Source: Lolium rigidum (Eukaryota > Streptophyta > Magnoliopsida > Poales > Poaceae). From it: 64,000 nt of DNA. Below the pieces are notes generated by a model, which did no database searches, was not told the origin of the DNA, and saw only the letters and a program-made list of their open reading frames with translations. Below are positions 35,904 through 46,570 of the stretch, piece by piece. The stretch covers positions 30,700,620-30,764,619 of the forward strand of contig NC_061511.1 in assembly GCF_022539505.1 (NCBI RefSeq), in the 5' to 3' direction. The translations under genes were made by a program, and so were the position numbers. Positions within the stretch are counted from its first letter, which is position 1. Each line of letters starts with the position of its first letter.

Positions 35904-37344
35904 TCCCCATCATTACTCGTTGAACCTCGGGCCCGATAAGAGGTAAACATGGAGATGTCAGCACACACATGAACATTGGCACCTGTATCAACCCACCATT
36001 CCGTGGGCTGAAACACGAAAGAACGATGAGGTAATATATTACCATACCCTGTAGTTTCTTCCTTCGTGTTACCAATGACCATGTTGACAGAAGTTGAGTT
36101 TTGTCCAGCCTGACCTTTCTTTCCTTTGTGTTGTGGACAACGATGAGCCCAATGGCCTATCTCGCCACACACCCAGCAAGGATCTTTCTTCTCCTTTTTC
36201 CCCTTCTTCTTGAAGTTGGTAGTCTGGGAGACTCCTTTGTTTTTCCCCTTGGACTTGTGGGCATTTTTATGCACCATATTGACAGCAGAACGTCCCTCGG
36301 TTCCTCTAGTGTGTTTGTCTTTTGCCCTAGCCTTCTCCTCAACATCCAGAGAGCCCATGATATTCTCAAGAGAGAACTCATGCCTCTGATGTTTCAGAGA
36401 AGTGGCAAAGTTCCTCCATGAAGGGGAAGCTTAGCGACAATGCATCCCACGACAAACTTGTCCGGTAGCACACACTTGAGGAGCTCAAGTTCCTTTGCCA
36501 TGATCTGTATCTCATGAGCCTGTTCTACTACATATCGGTTCTCAACCATTCTGTAGTCATTGAAATGCTCCATGGCGTACAGTTCACCTCCGGCATCAGC
36601 AGGACCAAACTTAGCGTCTAGTGCATCCCACAGTTCCTTCCCATTTCGGATGTACAGATAAGCATCCACCAGCTTGTCTCCAAGCACACTTAGGATGGCA
36701 CCCACAAAGATTACGGTGGCATCCCCGAACGCTTTATCCTCTTCAGGAGTAAGCGGACCTCTGGGAGTACCTTCCGCAACTCGGTGCACGCCCATAGAAG
36801 TGAGCCACAAGAGGATCTTATTATACCATCTCTTGAAATGAGAACCCGTAAACGGGCTCGGTTTAAGCACAACAGCAAAACCATATGGTGAAAATTGCCT
36901 AAGCATATAAGGTTTTTGGATTGTTGGATTATTAGGCAATTTCCGAGTGAGATTAATTACCGAAAGCAACATTACCGATGCACAAGCATATTTAACCATA
37001 CACATCAGACCAAGCACATGCATCAGATCTGAACATGGAACAACTAGCAGTGCAAGGTAGGAGAGGAAAAGCACGTACATCGCGACCGGGAAGGTCGCAC
37101 CAGCAGCACCACCATGGGAATAGCTGATGTCGCCCATGGTGTCGTCGGAGTCATCGAGGAAGCAGTCGAACCGGCGAAGAAGAGCACGAACAATAGCGAG
37201 TAGTCGCGCCGAGATGCTCCCCAAAAACCTTATCGCCCGCCTCCCGGTGCAGGATCTCAACGGACGGGGTTTCGGAGGCCTGATCTCCCGGACGGCTATG
37301 CACGCAGTCGCCGAGATGGGGAAGACTAGAGAGTAGCGCAGCAA
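35864..37344 (-). pseudogene. Copia gag and protease; ORF runs out of the LTR
   Basis: The first 316-codon frame starts inside the 5' LTR at 37344. It crosses the LTR/internal boundary near 36922 without a stop, then reads typical Copia gag: SPFTGSHFKRWYNKILLWLT, ELWDALDAKFG, YRMVENRYVVEQAHEIQ and ELLKCVLPDKFVVGCIVAKLP. A missing C near 36421 shifts the frame. The next frame gives SLENIMGSLDVEEKARAKDK, the CCHC knuckle CWVCGEIGHWAHRC and the aspartic protease site WWVDTGANVHVC. Another shift near 35900 leads to pol. Inside the LTR the ORF encodes a hydrophobic stretch (FPVAMYVLFLSYLALLVV). Confidence 0.85.
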
Positions 37345-37858
37345 TAGGAACTTCTTCGTGAGAGAGGCGGACTAGAGAGTCCTGGGCATGTTTTTCCAGA
37401 TCTGTTATGTCTCCTGGTATAGCCTGGGAGGCCGCTGGGACACGCGCCCGACCACGTTGCCACGCGTTGGAAGCTAGAGACACGCGGCGAGCATGCACAT
37501 GCAGGTCGACACGTACCCAACTCAGTTGGTTCACCAAGCAAAAATTTAGGCTTCCTTGAGTGTGTCTCGAACCCGAACTCGAACTCGAGTCACGAAACGC
37601 GACGTGCGTGCGTGACGAGGCGAGCCGGGGCGGGCGGAGGAGGAGGAGTGCGCGAGGGCTCCTTCTATTCTTACTCACTTGGAAGGACTAGAACAACAGC
37701 CCTTATATACCACTCCAACTCACTCCCAACTAGCAATGTGGGAATAAACGTTGTCCCCCAAAGCTGTCCCAAGCTGCCAACGTGATGGGCCTTGAGATTT
37801 CAGAAATTGTAGACTACATGGGCTGCCTTACTGGACTGCAGTCCATCTACATTCAACA
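36922..37858 (-). repeat. Copia 5' LTR
   Basis: It starts TGTTGAATGTAGATGGACTG at 37858 and ends AATAATCCAACA at 36922 on the minus strand. It includes a CTTATATACC TATA-like stretch (plus strand GCCCTTATATACCAC at 37699-37713) and the (T)CGAGTTCGAGTTCG repeat near 37580. Confidence 0.9.
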
Positions 37859-38558
37859 TCTTTTCTATACAATCGCCGAAATATTACATACATCTTAGCT
37901 TAACTGAACGTACCTTTCATGTGGAAACAAATATCGACTTGATTCGGAGACCTGGCACGGGTGCTGCAACGGGCCATATAGTAAGGAGAATAATATACCC
38001 CCGCTGTCTATAAATAGATGTCTATTTATAGACAGAGGTAGTAGCAATAATCGTGTTGATCACTGCTATTAGAGTAGCATGTTTGCTGGTGTGATCAGAG
38101 AAGCGAGAGATGCTGCTGATGAAGAAGAGGACATGGAGGCGGAAGAGCGTGATGACATTGCCTGATATCGAGTGAAACAAGATGGTGGTCGGTGGTGCTT
38201 TTCCTGGAAGTAGTAATATCTGTCGTTTGGTGAAGCTTTTGCTCTTTATCGCCCGTTAGTTGTCGAGTTGTGTCGCCTGCTGGATATCTGTGGTCAAAAC
38301 TTCTCTTTGTTGTTCTGTTCGTTAGCAATAGGTGGCGATTTTGTATATATGTGTTAGATATCTCTAAAACTTACCAGCTGGGCAAGTGATACTCGCTTGT
38401 TTTTCGTTATCTCTTGGTAATGAAAAATCCAATCCTTGGATCGTTTGGAAAAAAAAAAACTTAAGCAAGGCAGACAGCATGCCGAATGAATGTGCCGGCA
38501 ATAGCACACGCACGCCTTCTTTTCTTCCGTTTCACGTGATGGCGACTGCTTCCATAGG
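37859..38558. other. Intergenic stretch with TIR-only MITE and unit fragment
   Basis: There is no gene. It contains a 44-bp palindromic mini-Stowaway (37998-38041). At 38461-38558 there is a fragment related to unit copy I (GAATGAATGTGCCGG then ACGCACGCCTTCTT; compare 7050-7092). The rest is unassigned. Confidence 0.5.
37998..38041. mobile_element. Stowaway reduced to its inverted repeats
   Basis: Left arm CCCCCGCTGTCTATAAATAGA and right arm TCTATTTATAGACAGAGGTAG are separated by only TG and flanked by TA on both sides. The inner 15 bp of each arm are perfectly complementary. This matches Stowaway ends (CTCCCTCTGTCTATAAATAG type) with the whole interior deleted. Confidence 0.7.
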
Positions 38559-38658
38559 NNNNNNNNNNNNNNNNNNNNNNNNNNNNNNNNNNNNNNNNNN
38601 NNNNNNNNNNNNNNNNNNNNNNNNNNNNNNNNNNNNNNNNNNNNNNNNNNNNNNNNNN
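38559..38658. other. Assembly gap (100 N)
   Basis: Exactly 100 N. The left flank is unit-like sequence; the right flank enters directly into a GC-rich LTR relative, so the start of that LTR is missing. Confidence 0.97.
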
Positions 38659-39429
38659 CTCCTCCTCCTCCGCCGCCCGCCTCGCCACGCCTCGTCACGA
38701 CACGTCACGACGCGCCACGGGTTGCGGGAATCTCGCCGAGCCGAGCTTATCTTTTTGCTGTTTGGAAAATTAATTGTGTAATCAATTCTGAGTCATTAAC
38801 GGACGCGTTACTCAGCCGTTTTGCCTTCCGGATTTTCTGGATCGTGGCTGTGCCGACTCGGACGTGGGCTGCGCCTCACGACCTTCCCGAACCGCACTAT
38901 AGAAGCGCGGACGAGAACCCTAGCATGTACGGGCCACATATGCGACTACCTGTTTCCAGTTCATTGCGCCGCCGCCTTCGTCTTCCTCATCCCGTCTGTC
39001 GGCGTGCACCGACTGCCGGGACAGTAGGCCTCCGGAACCCTGCCTCTCGTGAACCTGTACGGATGAGGAGCAATCAGGTTTTTGGGGAGCGCTCCGGCGC
39101 GACTACTGGCAGCACGACGTCGTCTTCGGACGACGAGTTTCTCCACACCGACAACTTCTTCCTGGATCTCAACGACTTCTTCGACAACCTCAACATGGGC
39201 GACAACGACGCTGCTGTGAAGTATGTGATCTTGTCGTTTCTCTTTCGGCTCGTTAGAGCTTCTTGTTCTAGTTTCTGTGGTAGATGCGATCGGTTTATCT
39301 TGTTTAGATGTGATCTGTTCATCTACCTTACTAGTCTGCACGATTAGTTTACTTATTGTTTTCATAGTCATGATTTATCAATTACTCGTACGGATTATTT
39401 CATATGGATATTTGCTTATATTTTCAACA
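38659..39429 (+). mobile_element. Diverged Copia LTR remnant, inverted orientation
   Basis: This plus-strand sequence resembles the minus strand of the 937-bp Copia LTRs. Shared features are CTCCTCCTCCTCCGCC and CGCCTCGTCACGA, then GGTTTTTGGGGAGC...CTCGGCGCGACTACT-like, then CATGGGCGACA. It ends TTTTCAACA at 39429. A degenerate tRNA-Met-like primer site (CAGGTATCATCACC, 39437-39450) follows. So it is a 5' LTR of a related but older family, whose start is lost in the gap. No gag follows. Confidence 0.6.
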
Positions 39430-39865
39430 TGAATCACAGGTATCATCACCCTGGTAGCTATCCGGGCTAGGCCTCGGTTGCGACCAATGCATTTATCAAA
39501 GCTCTCTCATGGAGATGAGACCGCACATAAGTATGACGATGTTTTACTCTAAAAATTGTATCAGAAGAAATCTAGCTCTGGATTGTCTTGGTTTAGCCCA
39601 ACAGAGACCAAGTTGATCTCTTTTTTCTTTCCGTAGTTAATCTCTACTCCTTACCGACACGGGACCGGGAGCTAGTAATCGGTCCCAATACGTACCAGTT
39701 TCATACTGTTCAACTTTAATTCAGAACTTGCCATGAATAATAAACAGTTCCAATCGGTCCCAAACTCGATCGTCTCTCTTTTCCGCCGCCGCCGGCCACG
39801 CCCCGCGTAAGAATTAGAGACTACGGATCTCCTTCTTAGAACTGTCGGAATCCCCACTGGCGACC
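39430..39865. other. Upstream region of the F-box gene
   Basis: This holds the short internal remnant after the LTR and then the promoter and leader of the F-box gene. I do not see a clear TATA box. The last 90 bases are pyrimidine- and GC-rich (CTCTCTTTTCCGCCGCCGCC), as in grass 5' leaders. Confidence 0.4.
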
Positions 39866-41002
39866 ATGATGGCGGAGACCTCATGGACAAGATCCGTCCT
39901 CCCGGAGGAAATCGTCTTCTACGAGATCCTCGTGCGCCTGCCCCCAAAATCCCTCCTCCGATGTCGCGCCGTCTGCCGTGTGTGGCATCGGGCCACCTCC
40001 GCCCATGGATTCCTCCACGCCCACCATGCTCGCCAGCCCAAGTTCCCACTCATATGCAGCTACAACAGCGCCAACGACCACGAGGAGGAGTCCCTAGAAA
40101 TCAACACCTTCGACCACCGGTCATGCCCCTACCTGCTCGAGCCCGTCGCCCGACTCACCGGCACCTTGTTGGACGTGGAAGCCTCATGCGACGGCCTCCT
40201 CGTCCTCTCCCACCGCTTCAGGTGGTTCAAAACTTTCTCCATTTGCAACCCGGTAGCTCGTCAATATGCCCCGCTCCCGCAGCTTAATGGCTTCGACCCC
40301 TTGGGGATGTACCAGCACACCCCTACCGGCGAGTATCGACTACTTCTCTACTGGTCCCGGTTGTCGACGCGGCATGTAAATCCGCTGGCTGATGGCCGAC
40401 ATGGCTCCTACGTCTTCGCATTAGGCTCTGCCCAGCCGCCGAGGCACATCGGGTGCCAAGAGGCCAAGGAGGCGATGTCAAACGGCCCACCTCTCGTGTT
40501 CCGTGGTAGGCTCCATTGGCACCTATCGCGGCAGGAGAGTGGAGGCGGCATGATACTGGTATTCGACACCACCACCGAGTCATTGCGGCACATGCGTGGT
40601 CCGGATGTTCCTGGCCCCATCGGCCTGTTTGAGATGGATGGAGTGCTTGGCATTACCAGCTTCAGTTATGCAACCAAAACCATTGATATCTGGATGATGC
40701 AGGACCACGAGGTCTGGGCCCATAAGTGCCACATGAAATTGCCGATTGCGGAGGAGATGGTGCAATTTCCAGGGTTTGGAAGTTGCTGGATTGTGGTGGC
40801 CACATCTTGTGATGGTTATGTGCTGTTTCTGGTCCAATTTGGTAACTGCCTACTTCAGGTTGACATGGATGGCAAGTTGGTTGACATGCTAATTCAAAGA
40901 GGCATCTTTCTTACTCAACTTCCGCTCAAACAAACTCTTGTTTCGCATACCTTCTTTTCGACACTAGAGGGTTATGTTGTAAATGTATCGCCTTTCACCT
41001 GA
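39866..41002 (+). CDS. F-box protein, single exon, 378 aa
   Basis: An intact open frame starts at two adjacent Met codons (ACC ATG ATG GCG); I use the first. Residues about 12-55 form an F-box: LPEEIVFYEILVRLPPKSLLRCRAVCRVWHR...FLHAHH. This is the segment that binds the SKP1/ASK adaptor of an SCF ubiquitin ligase. The rest has the layout of plant F-box-associated domains: SCDGLLVLS, then SICNPVARQYAPLPQL, then TGEYRLLLYWSR, and ending VDMDGKLVDML. There it would recognise a substrate that cannot be predicted. Length and lack of introns are normal for this large grass family. No disabling mutation is seen. It sits 440 bp downstream of a Copia LTR remnant, which could influence its expression. 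Confidence 0.88.
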   Translation: MMAETSWTRSVLPEEIVFYEILVRLPPKSLLRCRAVCRVWHRATSAHGFLHAHHARQPKFPLICSYNSANDHEEESLEINTFDHRSCPYLLEPVARLTGTLLDVEASCDGLLVLSHRFRWFKTFSICNPVARQYAPLPQLNGFDPLGMYQHTPTGEYRLLLYWSRLSTRHVNPLADGRHGSYVFALGSAQPPRHIGCQEAKEAMSNGPPLVFRGRLHWHLSRQESGGGMILVFDTTTESLRHMRGPDVPGPIGLFEMDGVLGITSFSYATKTIDIWMMQDHEVWAHKCHMKLPIAEEMVQFPGFGSCWIVVATSCDGYVLFLVQFGNCLLQVDMDGKLVDMLIQRGIFLTQLPLKQTLVSHTFFSTLEGYVVNVSPFT

Positions 41003-42265
41003 ATGTAGTCGAATGAGATGTCGACTTCGTAACGACCTGTACATCTGTATCCTCATGATCTGCGGTGTGCATGAAATGGTTCCACTGTGACCTGGCTAGA
41101 ATCTTATTTTGATATCCTTATATATGGAGCTAAAAAGAATGTTGTGTACTAAATTACCGAACTCATTATTTCATATGTGCCAACTAATCTGCCTGATGCC
41201 TCTATTTTCTTAAGCCAGAGAATTGACAATGCTTTTTATTTGGTGGTCTTGTTAGTACTTACAGTACTATCTAGCAATCTATATGCTCATGTCTCTGTTT
41301 CTTCAAATGAAGAATTGACTTTTCTTATTATCAATGTATTCTTTTAATAAAAAAAATGGGTCACTGTCCACAATCTACATGCATTTCCTGTTTCTGTATT
41401 TTGTTCTAGCTGACAGTGATGTGCTTGCAGGTTGCACCTGATTGTTACAAGGACTTGGAGCACTACTCCTAGCAGTACATGTTAACATTGTGACGTTACT
41501 GTTAAATTCTGCAATCAATTGCAATTTTGTCTGGTCTGAGGTTACGTGATCTCTTGTTTGTCCTGATCTAACTGAGGCCACTTGATCGCTGGTTTGTGGT
41601 AATCAAGCCGATGCTCCAGTTTTAGCCGCTCGACAGTCCTATCGATATATTTTTCATTGATCCGCTCAGATCTCGAACAGAAAGAAGGCACACGCTTGTA
41701 CAGCACGAAGGTACGTGGTTTTGACGCGCTGCTTACCCCTGACAGAAAGATGATTTAATGGGAGTTCCACTTCCACACTATCGCGTAGAAATTCGCTCGG
41801 TCCAAAGCATACATATCTATCAAACTTCCGGCTGAGCATTCTTACAGTTGCACCGCTTCTGTAGGCTGAGCATATCCATCGAACGGACACTGTAATCTTG
41901 CCATTATCCATGGACCTCCACCAAACCTCCACAAAGGGCCCACTCGGTGTGCACACAAAACAGAGTGAATGTACTTCTGCCGGGTCTACGTAGAAGCGCC
42001 CCACTCCTCTTCCTCACCCTGTTCTAGCTCAATGAAGTCGAAGAAAACATCGTCAACGCCAAGCCCGCATCGCAAAAAGGATAGATCCTGCAACGATGAC
42101 CTCGTTTTCCTCTTTCGCACCATCTCGGTGCCGACGAAACTAGGACATGTATGAGCTCGGTAGTGACTAAGATGGAGGAGGAGCAGAAAGCGGACGGTCG
42201 TTCCTAAGTCTTCCGCGGGGAGCGCGGTGGAGCGGCCGCGGAGCCCATGGACTACCAACACGACA
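41003..42265. other. 3' flank of the F-box gene; no further gene
   Basis: A possible polyadenylation signal AATAAA is at 41346-41351. Beyond it, short frames (for example 41666-42004 and 41986-42261 on the minus strand) have no recognisable domain. The stretch ends at the insertion point of Helitron 2. Confidence 0.45.
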
Positions 42266-42277
42266 CTAGATTTAGAT

Positions 42278-42293
42278 GTGCGCCTTGGCGCAC
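42278..42293 (-). other. Helitron 2 3'-terminal hairpin
   Basis: GTGCGCCTTGGCGCAC is a perfect stem of 7 bp with a 2-base loop, 8 nt from the CTAG terminus (42266-42269). It is the undamaged form of the hairpin in Helitron 1. Confidence 0.88.
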
Positions 42294-45200
42294 GATCTCG
42301 TGAAATTTGTATGGTGCAAACTGATAATACTATTTTTAGGTTTTACAAAACAAAATTGATAGAACGAAGTTAGGTTAAATAACACGAAATCCCGAACAGA
42401 GTAGTATACAATCGAGAAAAGAGGAGCAATATTTCGGAGATTGCTGAGGCTCGCGCCCCGGTAAACATTACGTAAAACACTATAATAAGCATCTATAGAA
42501 ATGGATGGTAATAAAATACCAAATGAAAAACTATTCGATGGGTGAAACACTATGGAAACCATCACTCTCCAACGGAATGATGTTTATGACATGCTATCAC
42601 TTCGTCCTTGTTGGGTATAATGTTGTTAATAGCTTTGAAAACTGCAAACGGTGAGCGCCTCCTTGATCATGACCCACCTGGTAGGAAAGGACAGAAGATC
42701 ATATTAGCTAAAGGTAAAATGTACCAGCCTTGACATATAAATAGAGAAAGTTTGTGAATCAGGAGCACGACTTGCCGCGCGTTTCCCATCTTTCACACTA
42801 ATAAACGATTTGGCAGTCGTTATATTAATTGTGCATAAAAATATATAACTGACTAAGCTATAAACCAAAAACACGCATGACTTAGTCGTTACAAAATGAA
42901 GTATAGAAATAACCGGTATCCTTGGATTCAATTCTTAAGTGGTAATCAGAAAACGAAATGTAAATGAAAATGGTACACTTTTATATTACAGATAAAAATG
43001 TAACAATGTTTGTGCGGCCGTGTTTCCGAAACTATTAATTTCTCCTATGCATTGTGCGTGGCATGGAACAAATAGATACAATCAACTTAGTGAATGATGA
43101 GTCTGGCTCACTTCTAAAAACAAAGGTATACACAAGCCACAACAATGTCCTGTTCACTTGCTTTTTGAGACATCTCGGAGCTTTGCCCTGTTGCAGCGAC
43201 CTAAAACACCAGATCAAGACCATCTACAGATTTTTGAGAGCCCTACACATGACATATACCAGTATTCCATTCCTTCGCTTCTCCATTGTCTCCTTTACTA
43301 TCTTGCTCCTCTTGTCAAATAGATGAGTTTGACAGAAAGTATCTGCTTGGGTATAGCTGATAGAAGATAGAAGGGTATAGCTTCTTGTCTGTAGCAGCTG
43401 TGAAGTTCCCCCACAAATATCTAGAGCATGTAGCAATTCATGCTAAAATAAACTCGTTTTCTTTAGTCCACCCAAATATTGTTTGCTACGGATCTAGAAA
43501 CTGTAGCAACAAACTAACGTGCATAGACAGGGAACACATTCGCACCTATGTTATGTGAATGCAGAGCTAGTAATGGTATATAGCTGGTCACGTTGAGATG
43601 GAGAACCTTTTTCATTCTCTACTTTTTTACTCAAGTTCATTTTTAATCCATAGACAGCCTATTTGCCCCAAGCTTGTGGTCGACATACGACCTTCCTATG
43701 CCCATATATATTAATGTCGCTAAAAGTTGAGAAAAATATTTGTAGAGATATGAAGCAGAGGACAAACCTGATGAAAATCAGAAAGTTAGGTAAATCCAAA
43801 TGACTAATTACTTGGGCTGCCTACCTCTGTATTGTTTCCTTGTCAGGCAGATAACTTTTTTTTTGTTCAAATGAGGGTAACAAATAGAATGTAAGCTAAT
43901 CTTTGACCTTTCTTTCCATCTTATGCAGCACTGCATACATAGTTCATAAATAGTCAAATGATATGCAACTAAATCTGAAACTAATGAGTTACCATGGTAA
44001 TGGAAAAAAGATAATGGATTCCTATATGGATTTGAGCTGCATCTTTGTTTATGGTCTTAACATATATGACATCTACTAATTACTAATTAGGCCTTTGTTT
44101 AGGTGCTCTGCAAATAATAGGATGATGGGAGTTGAATGGAATTTAGGCAATTTCCGTTCTGAGCAATGCACAAAATGAGCTACATGGTGAAAATCTAATG
44201 ATTACATTCCTCTAAAATTAGTAAATTATGGAGCAAATTAGGGGCACAAATAACTAAGAGTATCTAGCAAAATCTTATAAATTATAAAAATTCGAAACTT
44301 TACCTGATCTTTGTTGGTTTGAACTTAATAGCAGCCTATTAAGTTATGACATCGTCACAAACTTTACATCAATGAGAAACATCACTGAACTCTAATTAGC
44401 AAATTTTATATCACCAAGAAGAAGGCTTACTAAAGAACGCAAATTTTTATAGGCGTTGGTAACGACCAGATTAGATTCAGAACAGCTTCTGCATTAATTC
44501 AGAGAATGTAAGGTTTAGGAGATAGGGGAGGTTGCTGGTGAACATCCTAATTTCAGGCCAGATTCAGGATTGCAAAGGACATCCTAGTATAATGAATTGA
44601 ACAATAGAAATGGTGGAGTGTGAAATACAAGAAGCCCAGGTGAAAAATATGATTTCCCAAATATGAATGGACACTGACTAAAGGATTTTGGGAGAAAGCA
44701 GATAATTTACAAAATGTAAGATAAACCAATTGGGTAATTAGAAAATACAATACGCATCCCTGTTGCAGTGATTTTGTGTTGCAATTGTAGGTGATGCAGA
44801 CCAAATCTTTTTGTCTCCCTGTAGCCCATAATCTGATCTGGAGTATTGATTATCGATGGGCCTACAAAACTTTTATTTTCTACATCAAACATCATGTATC
44901 CATCCTGTAGAGAGTACATCAATGAGAAAAATTCCTAATTACTCGAACTTGCAAAAAACTAACAGTCAAACTTTCAGGTCAAGCACGTAATTAAGCTACC
45001 TAGACCGATGGTGTGCTGGGGGGGTCTCATCCAACTGCTGTTACTCACCTCTTGGCTCTCGGCATCAGCCTCCTCGCCGCTTCAAGTGTCGTCTGGTTCA
45101 GATTTAAGATGTGCGAGCTTTAGTTATCCATGATTAAAACCTGAACCAGACGAAACTTGAAGCGGCAAGGAGGTTGCACACTGGGAGGTTGGAACCTACA

Positions 45201-45540
45201 TAGAGAGGTGACGTCCAAAAATTTCCAAGGGTACAATGAACTGTAAGAAAAAAAAAGTGTGAAATAGACATTATTATTCTATCCTGGCAAGCCACACTAA
45301 ATGTTGTGATCTGATCTTCATTTTTCATTTTTCCTTGACCGCAAAACTACAAATACACACCGGCAAACCTTACATGGATTAACTGGGGCTACTGAAACAC
45401 TAAATAAATCAAAAGCGGGAACTAAAATTGCAGAGCAAAAGCTAGTAATGGCTCGTTATTTCAAGCATGTACGATAACTAAAAATCTTGGAGTAAGATGA
45501 ATATGCTTAAGAACTTGAAATAAAAGCAGGCTGAGAACAA
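42294..45540. other. Helitron 2 interior, AT-rich, no gene
   Basis: Only short frames occur. One on the minus strand (44922-44707, LQDGYMMFDVENKSFVGPSI...) could be an exon scrap, but nothing identifies it. Confidence 0.4.
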
Positions 45541-46570
45541 ACCAACCTTTTCCGGAAGTTGCAGGTAATTCTCTGTAATATTATACTCTCTCCAATTTTC
45601 TAAATTTATCACATCAACCCAGACATCATGCACATGACTGAGGATCATATGTTGCCTCACCGAGAAGGTTTTTAGTCCCATTCTCAGGCCACAAAACTCG
45701 ACAGCAGCATTCAACTTATCTCCCATATCAAGATTCCACGAGAAAGAGAGATCACACTGTCATCATTTAACACAATCACCTTCTTTAAATCTTTAAGTAT
45801 TTCAGGAATAAAGAAATGTGATTTAATAAACACTGATAAATACTCCACTCTATGCTTCTCAGTAGGCCTCTCAAAACTACTGATGATAACCTAGAAATTT
45901 CTCAGGCATATATAATTGTTGCATGCACTCTGGCAAACTCTCCAAAATATAATATGCTCAGTGGTAACGACATTGACAACAGATTCTCTGTAGGTGTTTC
46001 TTAAGAAACTGAACCAATGCTTCATGGCATAGAAATTTTGAGCATCAATTGGTACATGAAAGACTACATTCCTTGTCTCCTGGAAAACACCAGAAAGAAC
46101 ATCAGCAATACCAAACTCAGAAGATGTTCTATCTGCATAAGAGCAAAAAGTTGCCACACCTTGGAACTACTAACAGATGAGTTGATGACAACAGAAGCTA
46201 CAAGAACATTTTTAGATAGCATAACATAGTATCAATATTCGGGATCGTTAATAGTGAAACTGTGACACATGTTACAGGAAACCAATTTGTCCCTGGATAG
46301 AACTATCTAGTCTCTACAGTAACTTATGTGCGGGAATATGATCAAACCATCGCAACATTAAACATAGAGTAAGGCAAGGTAGTGCAACCTGGGGAACTGA
46401 CTTCAGTAGCCTCCTCTATGTTAAATATCTGGAAAACCATTTTGTCAACATTGTTACAGTCCAAAGTGCATGATTTGGCTCTTCTATTGCTTGGTACATC
46501 TTCCCTATTGGTCAATTCATTTTTCTTCAGGTCAGATGGCTCGCCATGAAACACAAACCTGGCAAGAAGT
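45541..46570 (-). other. Possible captured exons in Helitron 2
   Basis: Several minus-strand open stretches have splice-like borders. One (about 46559-46400) follows CTTCTTGCCAG and reads FVFHGEPSDLKKNELTNRED. One (about 46086-45900) follows TTTTCCAG and reads ETRNVVFHVPIDAQNFYAMK. One (about 45735-45550) reads GDKLNAAVEFCGLRMGLKTF and then VINLENWREYNITENY before a GT. They are in the same strand order as the element's GC-rich head, which fits capture of several exons of one host gene, but I do not recognise the source. They are unlikely to form a working gene. Confidence 0.35.

Larger units (their letters stand above)
31515..37858 (-). mobile_element. Copia retrotransposon, full structure, defective
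   Basis: Two direct LTRs of 937 bp (31515-32451 and 36922-37858) flank a minus-strand gag-protease-integrase-RT-RNase H order, which defines Copia. A polypurine tract precedes the 3' LTR. The genes carry at least four frameshifts and one stop. The LTRs differ by roughly 5% by eye, so the insertion is not very recent. The flanks (ACAGA left, TCTTT right) show no target duplication. No recognisable primer-binding site follows the 5' LTR. Both points suggest rearrangement or recombination with another copy. Confidence 0.9.
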
